A program made the position numbers and the translations under genes. From Chloranthus sessilifolius (taxonomy: Eukaryota > Streptophyta > Magnoliopsida > Chloranthales > Chloranthaceae): 64,000 nt of DNA. This document shows positions 31,860 through 43,719 of this stretch, in pieces. Location of the stretch: the NCBI GenBank assembly GCA_021018995.1, contig CM037589.1:9129001-9193000 (forward strand). Direction: 5' to 3'. A model generated the notes under the pieces. That model was not told the DNA's origin. It ran no database searches and worked only from the letters and a program-made list of their open reading frames with translations. Position 1 is the stretch's first letter. Every line of letters starts with the position of its first letter.

Positions 31860-32060
31860 ATAATTAATTATTTTAAATCAAACGATTGAGATCGCATTGG
31901 GTTCCAATCTTCCACTCGGTCATAAATATGCCACCAAACAGTTTTCAATTTCAGATGTCACAGATCTTAAACAAATGGCCCTAAAGTCATATGACCCATA
32001 TCACACTCAAAGATAACTTTAGGGCCACATTTTTATTGGGGATCTATGGACTGTGATACG
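31860..32060. mobile_element. Foldback MITE (GATCTTGAGATCATGG family), truncated copy
   Basis: AACGATTGAGATCGC, TTCCAATCTTCCAC and GATGTCACAGATCTTAAAC are the left arm. TTAGGGCCACATTTTTATTG and GGGGATCTATGG begin the right arm, which then stops. Confidence 0.55.
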
Positions 32061-32945
32061 TTTTAAGTATTAATGTATAGGAAGGAAGGTGCTCGAATTG
32101 AGTATCTTTACAAGTATAGCGAGATTACATTGTTTAGATATTCATCAAACAAATTATTTTTTACATTGCCTTATATCACTTCAGAAAGAAAAAATCTCTA
32201 ATACGGATATTTTGCAGCATAAAACCTGAACCGTTGAATCGGATGTAAAATTTGAACCATTGAATTTTAATTACAAAATTTAATTTTCTTTTATGTTAAT
32301 CTAATTTAACATGTTGGAGTTCTATCGGGCACCATAGCATTATTTTAAGTGCCACATAGAGCTGGACGTGATCGTGGAGTACACTCTAAAAGCAATCACT
32401 TGCTCCCACTAGTAGCATCATCTACAAGTGGGCTTAAGTTGGTTAGTTTAGAATTTTGGCTTACGGTGGTTTGGGAATTAGGACAATGCACTATTTTTCT
32501 TGTAGGAGCTTACTCACAAACAAAGTTTTTTGTTTTTCCTTTGCTTTGAAAAAACATATTTTATGCGTAGCGTTTTAAAAGAAAAACTATTTAATTAAAT
32601 ATATTTTCATATATTCTTTAATTTTAATTTATGTTTTAATTTTTATATATTTTTTCTCTTTTTTGTGCTTTCCATATTTTATTTTATTTTCCCAAAATTT
32701 TACTTCGTTGTATTCTTCCGGTATTTCGAATCTTTCTCCCTTTTCCCGTATTTTATTTTAATTTTTTTGTCACTTTTTAGTTTTTATTTTTTCCTCGAGT
32801 TAGAAATCGATCTCTGTCCACTTGTAAAAGATGTACACATATGTATGAGCCTTAGGTCTACGAAAGTGCTTTAATGGCATGGGTACCATTATTTGCGTGC
32901 GTGAAAAAAATGTAATCTCATCTGTGTTGATATAACAATCAACAA
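32061..32945. other. Intergenic, T-rich, nothing recognised
   Basis: Very T-rich between 32560 and 32800. Open frames there are compositional. Confidence 0.4.
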
Positions 32946-33376
32946 GTCTGTTTAACGACATATGAAAGTGGATGAAACAGAAATGTGGAAACAAGAAGGT
33001 AAGAATCGGCGGGAGGAACCAGAATGGCGGAGAGCGGAAGGAACGAGACCATAAGAATCAACAACTAGTTCTGCTTGAATTGTGGTAATCACAACTTTGG
33101 TTTCAGGATGATCTGGAACCGATCTTTGTGCAACAACTCTAAAAGAAAGAAGAATATTTATGATTTTGGAGGAGAAGAAGGATAGCAAACTACCTATCTA
33201 AGCAACAACGCAAGGACCTGGACGACTTCTGGACTATTCAGGGGAAGAACAAGTTTATTCACCGCCCTCCCCCTTTCAGTTACACTTCTGACTAGCCGGA
33301 AAACATGTGAGCGTGTAGCAAATCTGCAACTAATGCGCCAATTGAGATAACTAACACTTCGGATCAGAGTGGCTTT

Positions 33377-34830
33377 TTGCAATGTCGGTGTTTGATCGAC
33401 ACTACTGATCGGGATGTTACATTAGATGAGGTTCGACAATGGATGACTGATTCCAATGTGGCTCAAGATTCACCTGAGGTTTCCTCTTTAGCAAACAACC
33501 AATTTCTATTCATCTCTAATTCTGCTGCAGGCAAAGAAAGAGGCCTAAAAGGGAAGATGAAACAAAACGAGAAGATTTCTATTAGATTCCACGAATGGTC
33601 TCCTACGGAAACCTCAGGTAGCACTCCTCCATCTTCTCCGATATTCTGCATCGGCGTAATTCCTCCACTTGTGGTGTTTGGACACCTTTATTTGTATAGT
33701 GGAACAATTTGGTAGGTTTATTCTCATGGATAAAAAATCTTCAAATCTCGATTATTTATTGCCTTCATAAGTCAAAATCCTTCCTAAAAAAGGTGCACAT
33801 ATCCCGGAGCAGATATGCATTAAAGTTTAGAACTGTATCTTTTCGGTTGTGATAAAAGTCCTTGATAAGGGCGATGCCCCTGTTACGTGGTCACATCGGC
33901 CCCCATTAATACGCAGGCCCCACCACAAGCATTCTCGAAAAAACAGTGGGTTAGAAGGCATAACAGAGGAATCAAAACTCTGCATTGGGATCATTAGATT
34001 TAGGCATTAGGGACAAGGGCGATAAAAGTAAGGAAACTACAGTTCGCAACATAAAACCTATCTCGGAGAGAGTTATGCCGGCAAAGATTCTGCTGGAAAA
34101 TGACTACTCATCCATGCGGAGAAGGAGCCCAACTCCGCACGACACCGCCCTGCTCTAACCTTCCGAGCCAGAGTTGACACATGTTCCAGATTCATTTCCA
34201 ACGGATACTTTTCAAAATCTGAATTTAAAATTCAATAGCTTAAACTCTCTCCCGCTAAGGCTGCCAGCTAGCTTAGAGGAGTCAGCAGATGTTATGAGTC
34301 AAACTTGGACATCTTGGCATTTTCGATAGGCAAATCACCAAAAAATAAGAAACCAATAGCACTCGACTTCGGTCTGCAACTGACAGGTCAGAATATCAAC
34401 TTTGTTGATGAGAGCCTCCCTCAAAGGTGCCCACCGGGTTTTGAAGACCCCTCTCTTCAGGGTAGAAGACCAAAGGGGAATCTCCATTTCCAAAAGCCAA
34501 GTACTCTGACCATGGATTAGAGCAATTATTTCTTGGGGAGGACGATATCACTCCTACACTGGTGCACCATTCGAATTCGCTCTTAAACGATTGCTTGTGT
34601 ACTCAGAGTGCCTTAGAATTTTGCAAAAATCTAGGGATTTCTTTTGAAGGAAAGGAACAAGACATTCTCAAGATCATGGAATTCATCAAGAACCAGTCTC
34701 GAACTCATTAGTTTGCTACAATTGCGAAAAAGAAATTAACAAAAAGAGAAAGGGAACTCAGGCGACTAGAAACCAATGCTTTTCTTCCTAAGAAAACGAG
34801 AGACAGTAAAGGGAAATCCAAATTTTCATG
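33377..34830 (+). pseudogene. LINE ORF1-like region
   Basis: Broken frames upstream of the endonuclease (for example 33377-33715 and 34305-34520, the latter with CPPGFEDP). I do not see a clear zinc knuckle or RNA-binding domain. Assigned by position only. Confidence 0.4.
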
Positions 34831-34834
34831 ATTA

Positions 34835-35580
34835 TATTATCCTGGAACATTAGAGGGATGATATCTTTAGATAAAAAGAGACATAAAAGAATTATTTCTC
34901 AATCATAAAGTGGAAGTGTTGTTGGTACAAGAAACGAAAATGCAGTCTATAAATAATTATTCTATCAGCCTGTTGGGATTTAGGGGTAATTTTGATTGGG
35001 CAATTCGCAAGGCACATCTGGGGGAATTTTGACAGTATGGGATGCCTCTAAATTCACCAGAGAATCCTTCTTCAAAGGTAGTCACAGTTTATTAGTTCTA
35101 CTTCAAAGAAGATCTGATGGCAAACTGTTCCTTATTACAAACATGTATGGTCCGCAGATCGAGGGTCAAAGATCTCAATTTTGGTCTAAATTAGCAGATG
35201 CCAATCGTTCGCTGAAGAGGGGAATCTCGGCGTGGTGTATAGCAAGTGATTTCAATGTTACTAGGTATGGGTTTGAGAGATTCTCGGCTACTGGGAGAAT
35301 ATGAAGCCTTCTCAGAGTTCATCAATGATAATTGTCTCATTGATATCCCCATCTCTAGGGGCTCTTTCACGTGGTCGAATCTCCAAGACATTCCTTCATT
35401 ATCAAAGATAGACCGAATTCTCGTCTCTGAAGATTGGAAGTCATCGTACCAGGATTTCGTGGTGGAAGCTCTGGCCAAACCGTCGTTCGATCACCGCCCG
35501 CTTTTGCTAACTCCTCGAGTACATATCTCCAAGTTGAAGAGATTTTGTTTTCAGATTATGTGGTCCGAAAACTCTTCTTT
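34835..35580 (+). pseudogene. LINE AP-endonuclease domain relic
   Basis: It starts LSWNIRGMISLDK (consensus WNIRG), then GGILTVWD, FLITNMYGP, and SDFNVTRYG where the active-site motif is normally GDFN. It ends SFTWSNLQDIPSLSKIDRIL and FDHRPLLL (normally SDHxPL). At least one frameshift near 35290 separates the halves. This enzyme nicks target DNA for target-primed reverse transcription; this copy is inactive. Confidence 0.85.
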
Positions 35581-35700
35581 TTTGTAGATTATTTAGAGAG
35601 GCTTGAAATTCTTCAAACGAAGAGGGGTAAGTCGAGAGATGGTTCATGGCTAAAATCAGAATTGTTAGGGTCTCTCTAGGCGTGTAGAACAAAAACGTCT

Positions 35701-37254
35701 TTGGGAACGTATTCACTACTAAAAGAAGCCTTATGGATAATAGCAAAATTATTGACGTTAAAGAAGAGTGGGGCCTCTCTTTCTAGAGAGGATCGGGACG
35801 TTAAACTGTTACTCAAGGAGGAGCTGCAAAATGTTATGAAGAAAGAAGAAATTTATTGGCGACAGAACTCGAGAGATAAGTGGGTGGCGGCTGGAGATCG
35901 GAACACAAAATATTTTCAACGTCTAGCTTCCAACAGATGTAGATGTAATCTTATTCTGCAAATTCAGTCCGATAACACCACTACTAATCTTCAAGAGGTT
36001 GCCGCGACGTTTATTCAACACTTCAGCAACAGATTCTCCACATATGAGACATATAGACCTAAATTGGACGGATTGGAGTTCAAGAGCTTATCTTTGGAGG
36101 ACAAGGAAAGCCTCGAATTTGATTTCTATGAATTTGAAATTAAATCCGTTGTTTTTGAGCTTGCCGGCGAGAAAGCTCTAGGTCCCGACAACATTCCAAT
36201 CATAATCTATTAGAAATGTTGTCATATCATCAAAGGTGATATGATGGATGTGGTTAAGGAGTTCTACAATAGAGGGTCATTAGCTGAGAGATGAATGCTA
36301 CATTCATTGCCTTATTTCCTAAGTCCGAGGGAGCAAACGAAGCTGGTGATGACAAGCCCATAAGTCTTATCAACAATTTGTATAAGACAATTGTGAAAAC
36401 TTTGGCAAACAAATTGAAGAGAGTTCTTCCTTCTGTTATTTCCCCTAATCAATCTGCTTTTATTCATGGCCGTCAACTTCTGGACAGTGTTTTGATTGCC
36501 AACGAATGTATCGATAGCTACCATTGGTATAAGAAGGGTCTAATTCTCAAATTAGATCTGAAGAAGGCTTATGACAACCTTGATAGAGAATTTTTATTTT
36601 ACATGCTAAAACGTTTGGGATTTGGTACCCAATGGGTAACCTGGATGAAGGGTTGTATATCGTCGATGTGGATGTCGGTCCTTATCAATGGTTGTGCTGA
36701 AGGATTTTTCTTGATGGATAAAGGCCTTCAGTAAGGGGGGATCTCCTCTCCCCCTTCCTTTTCCTAATAGCTGCGGAGGGTTTGCATGCACTAGTTCTCA
36801 GAGCCACTGAAACGTCTCTATTTCATGGCTTTAACCCTTCTATTCATTCCACTTCCATCTCTCATCTACAATATGAGGATGACACGATGATATTCATTGA
36901 TGGGGATGTTGCGAATTTCAGCCAAGTTAAAAAATATTGCTTTTATTTTAGGTGATCTCGGGTCTTAAGGTCAACTGGAACAGGTCGTTGCTTGTTGGTA
37001 TTGCAATGCGTCAACGGGAAATTGACAGCTTAGCAGCCGGCTCTGAGTGCAAATCGAGCTCGCTTCCTTTTATGTACCTTGGTCTTTCAGTCGGTTCTCA
37101 TCTCCCTAATAAGAATCACAAGCAACTTATCATTCACAGATCCCTGAAAAGGCTGGATGGCTGGAAGAGCAAAACTCTCTTTTACGAGTCGCCTCACGTT
37201 AATCAATTCATTCTGTCTGCCCTCCCAATTTTTTTCATGTCCCTATTCCATTGA
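35701..37254 (+). pseudogene. LINE reverse transcriptase relic
   Basis: The motifs run in order: RDKWVAAGDRNTKYFQ, ALGPDNIPI, PISLINNLYK, PNQSAFIHGRQLLDSV, LKLDLKKAYDNLDREF, then after a frameshift at about 36733 GDLLSPFLFL, the catalytic box as YEDD (usual YADD) near 36880, LKVNWNRS and PFMYLGLSVG. Stops at 36211 and frameshifts near 36290, 36730 and 36950 break the frame. Confidence 0.9.
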
Positions 37255-37349
37255 TCGGCGTGGGTCAGACAAAAACTTGAGAAGATCCAAAGGAATTTCA
37301 TGTGACGAGGTACAAATGAAAAAAGAAAATATCATCTTACGGATTGGCA

Positions 37350-37876
37350 TTTGGTTTGCAGACGCAAGAAGGATGGGGGTTTGGGGGTCACCAATTTGAG
37401 AGATTTTAATAATGCCCTTCTTTCTAAATGGCTATGGATATGTTCTACTGAACTTGCAAGCTTGTGGTGCCAGATTTTAATTGAGAAATATGGTAACGGG
37501 GGCAGTTCTTGGGATATTTGTACAATCCCGAATAGATTGGGGTCCACCATATGGAGAGCCATCGGAGATCGAAAACAACTATTCAAACTCAGGGCATGCA
37601 TTAGAGTTGGGAGTGGGATCAACACTTTTTTTTGGAAGGATGTTTGGATCGGTAAGGAGCCATTGTATGCAAGATTCAAGCTCACCTTTGGGTTGTCTAT
37701 CAACAAAGATGCTTCTGTTAGGGATATGATCGCTCAGGGCCTTGTGGACACGTTTTGCTGGAATTTCAGTTTCCCCGAAGACTCATCTTTTGGAGTTTTT
37801 GCAGGTTTTTGTAGACCCGACCTTCTTTGAATTGTATCACCAATGACTCCCTAACCTGGTGATCTGTGTCGAAATA
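37350..37876 (+). pseudogene. LINE post-RT region, part before the insertion
   Basis: CRRKKDGGLGVTNLRDFNNA, LLSKWLWI and FFWKDVWIG are the standard linker of plant L1 ORF2 between RT and the zf-RVT domain. The reading is cut at 37876 by a 1.6-kb insertion. Confidence 0.85.
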
Positions 37877-39470
37877 TGACTATATTTCGCACCTTAATAT
37901 AAATATTTGGTTGTCTGATGAAGGTAATCTAATGACTGTTGTATAGTTTTAATGGTTTCAACTGTTCTTAACCGTTGAATCTTGCAGAAGCTTAAATGAA
38001 CATAATTAAGGGCTACATGGGAGCATTAAATAATGAAGCCAATTAAAGCATTAAAATCCGTGAAAAGAATCGATTGATCTAGCCAATGCTATAAGAATTA
38101 AACATGTCATTGGTCTACCTCAATCAATTGAGTTATGAAAATCAATCGATTGAGGTCATGAAACATGTTTTGCCGCTCAAAGCTAAATTTAAATTCAATC
38201 GATTGAGTTATGAAAATCAATCGATTGAATTTATGACTGTTAATTTGCTGCTCAAAATCTGAATTTAAAATCAATCGATTGAGTTCTAAAAATCAATCAA
38301 TTGAATTTATGACACCTTTTTGCCGCTCAAATTTGAATTTAAATTCAATTGATTGATTTCTCAAAATCAATTGATTACCTTTAAGACATTTGAGCCCGCG
38401 AACTTCAGATTTTGAAGTTAATCGATTGAATTTTGGAATTCAATCGATTGACCTGTAAAAGGAAATTTTTTCGGACACGTCCTATATAAACAAGGCAATG
38501 TTTAGGTTCGGGAGTTCTCTTTTTAGAGTCCTCTTTTTTAGGCCTCTTTGGCCAATTTTTTTTATCTTTTCTTAAGTTTTCTCCTTAGTTTATCAGTGCT
38601 TAATTTTAGCTTTTGATAATTAATTTGTAATTAGGAATCAAAGCTTTGTAAGGTTCCGGATCTTTCCCTAAAAGATCTAAACATTTGATAATTAAAAGAA
38701 TGTTTTTATGGTTTCAGATTTGTGTGTTGCATTCGGATCGAGGATGAGCTGCTAAACCCCTCGTTCAAGGAGGAAGCGACCCTTAGATGAGTATTTAATT
38801 TATTTTCAATCTCATTATTTCTTATCATAATTATTGAATTATACGACTTTATTTTGTGTTTATTATTTTATCCTCGAATACTCATTTATAATCGTTGATC
38901 TTATAGATCGGCGACAATAAAATAGTTATTCCACCTAGATCGATCTTGTAGACCGATATAGGATGTTGTACGATTGGTTATCATTATTGTGGTTTCGCGT
39001 TTGTGATATGTTATACCTTTCGCATGATTCATGTCCTGATTGAATGCGTCATAGTGTTAGGATAGTGTATGCCAAATCTCATAAACACATTCTTATCGAA
39101 TCGTTTTGCTTGTAGTAGCTTGTAGTAAAATGAGGGTACATAATTTGTCATTGAAATGTATAGATTGTTAGTAGAAAAATTATAAATCTAGGGTTAGCAG
39201 AATCCTTGATCATCTTATCATCGTTATTTGAACATTCACTGTTTTCCTTGCGTAAGCTTCGTTTAGATTTCATTAATCTTGCTTTGTATAGTTGATAGTC
39301 TTCATCATATAAAAAATCTCATATTTGGTACTTTCTTAGGTTTAACGTACGCTTTTAGAAATTAATTAAATTTCACGCTTTCTTGTGGATTCGACACCCT
39401 TGATATCGCCTTGCTTCAATAGATTTTGTGCGTTTGCAAGGTTTTAATCTAAAACGATCAACTGGACCTT
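37877..39470 (+). mobile_element. LTR-like insertion (possible solo LTR) inside the LINE, 5-bp TSD
   Basis: AAATA flanks it on both sides (37872-37876 and 39471-39475). LINE coding sequence resumes directly after it (RFSVKSLYS). It begins TGACTATATTTCGC. Inside are a 75-base tandem array (38121-38455), a TATA box (TATATAAA, 38483-38490) and leader-like sequence ending near GTGGATTCGACACCCTTG, which resembles the 3' part of many plant LTRs. It ends CTT rather than the canonical CA and shows no protein domain. Confidence 0.6.
38121..38455. repeat. Tandem array, about 75-base units, each with two palindromes
   Basis: Units start at 38121, 38196, 38272, 38346 and (partial) about 38420. Each holds two CAATCGATTG-type palindromes about 24 bases apart (centre ATGAAAAT or similar), then a TTTGCCGCTCAA-type block. 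Later units are more diverged. The array stops about 28 bases before a TATA box. Confidence 0.9.
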
Positions 39471-39475
39471 AAATA

Positions 39476-39870
39476 AAAACAAAAGATTCTCCGTCAAATC
39501 TCTTTATTCTTTGCTTGCATCGGCGGTGACTCAAGACCTCCCTTGGCTTTGGATATAGAAATCCAAGGCTCCTGCTGGATCCATTTCGTTCATTTGGTTG
39601 ACAGTCATCTGCAAGGTCTTAATGGTGGAAAACTTGCAGAAAACAGGCATCCAAATTCCCAACAGAAGTGTGTTATGTATGTAGGATATTGAAACTAGAT
39701 AATGCCCACTTATTTCTTCACTGCAACTATTCTCGTCAAGTATGGACCTTTACTTTTCAATGGTTTGGGGTCCAGTGGGTCACTCCTGCATTGGTTAGTC
39801 TTTTATTTGCCCTTGGTATATTAACGACATATCTCGCAGAGGCAAGGACTGTTGGAAACTCCTGATATTA
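39476..39870 (+). pseudogene. LINE zf-RVT domain relic
   Basis: RFSVKSLYSLLAS opens it, and CYVCRILKLDNAHLFLHCNY with SRQVWTFTFQWFGV gives the C-x2-C...H-x4-C zinc-binding core typical of ORF2 C-termini. A stop follows at 39863. Confidence 0.85.
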
Positions 39871-40238
39871 GTTACATTATGGCTGCTATGGAAGGAGCGG
39901 AATCGCAAAGTGTTTGACAACAAATTCATTTCACTAGCCAAACTTTAAGATAAGATTTTGATAAAGAACCTTCGATGGGCTGAAAGCCAGAACTTTCTAG
40001 CTCCCTATTACATTAAGAATTGCTTAAGGAATTGGGACCTTCTAGGGTTGGGCTCCTTGGCTGGGTGAACTTCTAGCTTACTCGGACGAGTGGCTTTTTC
40101 CGTTTCTATGCATTGAGGGGGTGGAGATTCAAGGGAGGTTATGCTCCCTTTCATTCTCCTTTTTGTACTTCTTCTCTTTTTAATGATATGGGTGAGGCTC
40201 CTACAACCTCAATGTGATTCATCCAAAAAAAAAAAAAA
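39871..40238 (+). other. LINE 3' end and A-tail
   Basis: Degenerate C-terminal frame, then a GT-rich 3' UTR with TTTTTAATGATATGGGTGAG and an A14 tail at 40225-40238. Confidence 0.8.
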
Positions 40239-40274
40239 ACCCTCACCCGTGCCGAAAAGGTAATCTCACAAATG

Positions 40275-40480
40275 AGTGCTTTGATTTGAAGATACTATCG
40301 TTTTTCATCCCAAACTGCTGCACAATTGATCTTCCACATGGCACACCTTTCAAAGGTGATCTTAAAATCACGTTTGATCATGATTTATTCCACATGATTT
40401 TAAGATCACTTTTTTGGGATGTGTGTTATATGGAATTAAAAATTGACCGTATAGCAATTTAATTTAGAGACGTTTTAATC
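40275..40480. mobile_element. Foldback MITE, short copy
   Basis: CCACATGGCACACCTTTCAA with AGGTGATCTTAAAATCACG is mirrored by CACATGATTTTAAGATCACT and GGATGTGTGTTATATGGAAT, flanking a short loop near 40380. Confidence 0.6.
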
Positions 40481-40574
40481 AAATATCAACTAAAAGTAAT
40501 GAGAAGCTAATGAAATCTTATTTCGCCCGGAAGGAAACACTAATTCTTCATTTGAAAAGTACGCTTATAATAAA

Positions 40575-40735
40575 GAGTTAGTCTAGAATGAGTGTCCACC
40601 TATCATGTGCATTAAAGCAGTCCACACATTGGTATGACTTCACGACATGCATAAATTTTCATGCATTAAAAGTTCGTGCATGTCATGCACTGATAGATGT
40701 TTGTACTGCCCGCAATATTCATTATAGACTAACTC
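40575..40735. mobile_element. MITE family 2, copy 1 (Mutator-like 9-bp TSD)
   Basis: Ends GAGTTAGTCTAGAATGAGTG and, read backwards, GAGTTAGTCTATAATGAAT. The flanks TATAATAAA and TAAAATAAA agree at 8 of 9. The interior has AAAGCAGTCCACACAT. Further copies at 41941, 50186 and 53053. Confidence 0.75.
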
Positions 40736-41940
40736 TAAAATAAATCTAATAAAAAATTATTTAAGAAAATTAATTATAGATGAATAAAATTTTTAGCTTG
40801 CAACCCTACCTAGCCAAGCCTAAGGCCTGATTAGAATTGATTGATTATATGCCTGCTGGTTCCCCTTAGGGCCGGGCTAAGATTGACTCTAGCCGGGGCC
40901 ATCGAGAGCCCTAGTGGTACTCTTTGAAAAATGTAAATAATTTTTTGGAAAGATATTATGCATTAATACAAAGGTTGAAAGTCTCCAAATTATTATATTT
41001 ATATTTTTTATTAATATAAAAATAAAATTCTGAGAAAAGAGACGTGTGCATTGCATCTTCATATGCCGGCGAGGGAAAATATAAGAGATAGTACAAACTT
41101 TTCAATCCGTTTCCCAAGGACATTAAATCGGCATGCAATCCAGTGAAAAAACTTCTTTGACGTTCCACTCTGACTTAGCTAAAAATAGAACAGGTTTGCC
41201 GATAGAGATTGGTCTAGGAACTTTCCTTGGTGCAAGGGTGGGGAACCAAATTCTATAAATAAATTAGCCTTTTAGGTCCATTGAGACCAAGTAGCTCCAA
41301 ATAGATGAGATAAGGCTGTCATAATGATAATGTTAATGATCGACCGCTGCTGGCACATGGCTCTGAGTCTTATGCCCTCCGACTTTGAGATATACTTAGA
41401 TCTCCATGCTCTCAACTCCACAGTCATCTTAAGGCTGACATTGGCAGTGAACTTTTGGTGCCAATGGGATGACCATGGATTTTCAGTTTTCAATAAATTT
41501 GACCCAAGTCCGGCCCTTTGTCACTATTACAAGTGATATGATTGGTTGCCTCGTAATACACCTTGAAATAAAGGGTTGAAATGCTATAAGTACAAGTAAA
41601 TTAAAGAATGGGCACCACAGCCATGAAGGGAAGCCATGAGAATAGATGAAGTATTATATAGTTACAACGGCTTAACACTAATCATAAATTGAGTAGAGAT
41701 GTAAAATTCGTAAAGCCAACTTCAAATAGACAGAACAAGATGATAATGGTGACTTTGACCGAGCTCGAGTCTGCCACATGACTGAGTCACTATTAGGCAC
41801 CTAAGCGACTTATGTTTAGGAATTTAAGGAAGTATCCAACCATATTGACGAGCATACTGATTAGATAAGAAAATCTGTTTTTAACTTCTCAAATCTTCTC
41901 TCAAAGTTGGCAAAGGAGATTGACCTAAGTACATGCCTAA
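40736..41940. other. Intergenic; contains a widespread plant repeat motif
   Basis: AGATGAGATAAGGCTGTCAT at about 41299-41318, next to a CATTATCATTATGAC-type stretch, is the inverted form of the motif at about 48805-48855. No gene is visible. Confidence 0.4.
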
Positions 41941-42120
41941 GAGTTAGTCTACACTAGGTGTCCACCCATCATCCGCATTAAAGCAGTCCACACACATTTG
42001 TGATTGTGTGACATACATGGATGTTTATGTATTAGAAGTCTGTGCATGTCATTCAGTCACATAAATGTGTGGATTGTTATGTCCACCTATGACCGGTGGA
42101 AATTCATTGTAGGCTAAAGC
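41941..42120. mobile_element. MITE family 2, copy 2
   Basis: It starts GAGTTAGTCTACACTAGGTG and ends ATTCATTGTAGGCTAAAGC. The interior has AAAGCAGTCCACACACATTT. The flanks show no clear duplication. Confidence 0.7.
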
Positions 42121-42720
42121 TGCGTATGACATAATTTTTTGCTAGCCCTTGTCATAATAGAGTTCACCTATTTTAATTGATTCTTATTTTCTTTTGTAAC
42201 TCCTTGCAAATAAGGATTTATTAGCTCTATCAGCAACCTTCATGTTCTCTATTAACTTTTTATCGGAACAAATAAAATTTGTTTTAACAAAGAGTGAATA
42301 TAGAAGAGGATAAAATTATTGAACTAATAAATCTTGCATAAAATCTTCCGGAGTTATAAAGGAGAATGAGTATATGCTAAAGCACGTAGCCGACACGTAC
42401 CTAACTCATATAGTACCAACTCTGGGGGAGTAGCTAATACAAGTACCAACTCATATAGTAGGTGCCGGCACGTGTACTAAGGTGGTAACATAGTGCCCCG
42501 AGTAAATCAGTAATCGGGAAAAGCGCGTTTTCTTGTAAATATTTGTGCTACAACCTTTGGTGCATGGTACGGGTACCTGATATTAACTCCCTAATAAAAG
42601 CGAACCAAAATTTTCCTCCAAAATCTCCTTCTGAGAAGGAAAAAAATCGTCCTTTAAACCCATTTTACGATTTTACCATTCCAGTAAAAAAATATATGTT
42701 GTTTTCTACTCGAAAAATTG
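42121..42720. other. Upstream region of the PAO gene
   Basis: AT-rich, with an internal imperfect duplication of ACCAACTCATATAGTA (42415 and 42448). It is likely to include the PAO promoter. Confidence 0.45.
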
Positions 42721-42721
42721 C

Positions 42722-42728
42722 TATATAA
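42722..42728 (+). promoter_or_regulatory. TATA box of the PAO gene
   Basis: TATATAA lies about 420 bases upstream of the PAO start codon and is followed about 30 bases on by a pyrimidine/CA-rich leader. It is the best core promoter candidate. Confidence 0.6.
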
Positions 42729-43142
42729 GCCCACAAAAACACGAAAAAGATACCAAACCCAGTTCAGGGATACTTACTTCTGATTGAGTAGTTTTTTCGT
42801 TGGTCGTCTTCTTCAGATCTGGGAATAGAAACAGAGAAGTTTTTATTTTTCTCCGTCGATTTCATGGCTAAGATCGGAATTTTCCGGCCTAACTAGACAA
42901 TTGCAGCTCAAAATCGCCGATAACCGGCGAGAATTTTTCCCTGTCAAGATAAATCTGTCATACGTTGTGTTTATACGTATGAGCTGGTTCACTAATCTAG
43001 GGTTATCTTCGAATTCGAACCATTTCATCACCTGTCTTTTGATTTTTATCCTTCATTATTCTCCTCAATTGTCGCCACCAGCGTTGTTTAAATTCGAAAA
43101 ACCATTAGAGCCAGGATTATCGACCAGGATCGTAGCCACGTT

Positions 43143-43350
43143 ATGGAGTCTAAGAATCAAAGCAATCGTCAATTGATCAGAGGTATATGGTTATGTGATT
43201 ATTATAAATTTTTAAAGAATACAATTTTATTGATGATTTTCTGTTTTTGCAGTTGAGTGTATCCCTTGTTTTATTGTGGTTGTGGTTTGGATCGGTTGGG
43301 GATCTTTGGAGAAGTTGATGATTGCGGTTTATCTTTTTTGTCACAGCAAT

Positions 43351-43382
<32 letters not shown>

Positions 43383-43683
43383 TTAAAATAAAATTTTGGT
43401 TGATGATTTTCTGTTTTTTTTTTAAAGTTGAGTGTATCTCTTGTTTTATTGTTGTTGTGGTTTGGATCGGTTGGGAATCTTTTGAGAAATTGATCATTAG
43501 GTTTTATCTCTTTAGATCATAGAAAGTTGTTATTATTCTTATTATTATATTATTAGGAAAAATCACACCAAAGACCTGATTTTAGGAGATTTAGGCAACA
43601 CAAACCTGCACCTTGTCGTTTGCATCGGAACCCTAGAACTTAGGGTTCATATAGAAAAAAAATGCTCCAACCCAGCGAGATGA

Positions 43684-43719
<36 letters not shown>

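Larger units (their letters stand above)
32950..40238 (+). mobile_element. Decayed L1-type LINE with a 1.6-kb internal insertion
   Basis: Order on the + strand: an ORF1-like region (about 33.0-34.8 kb, unclear), AP-type endonuclease (34835-35560), reverse transcriptase (about 35.7-37.25 kb), a linker and zf-RVT region (37350-37860, resuming 39476-39870), then a 3' UTR and A14 tail (40225-40238). Many stops and frameshifts show it is dead. The 5' border is a guess and no target-site duplication was found. It is the largest unit in the intergenic block. Confidence 0.85.

Noticed and set aside
38121-38455. CRISPR-like array of palindromic repeats
   Set aside because: The units are contiguous, about 75 bases, and diverge progressively without unique spacers, and the DNA is nuclear plant sequence; it is an ordinary tandem repeat.
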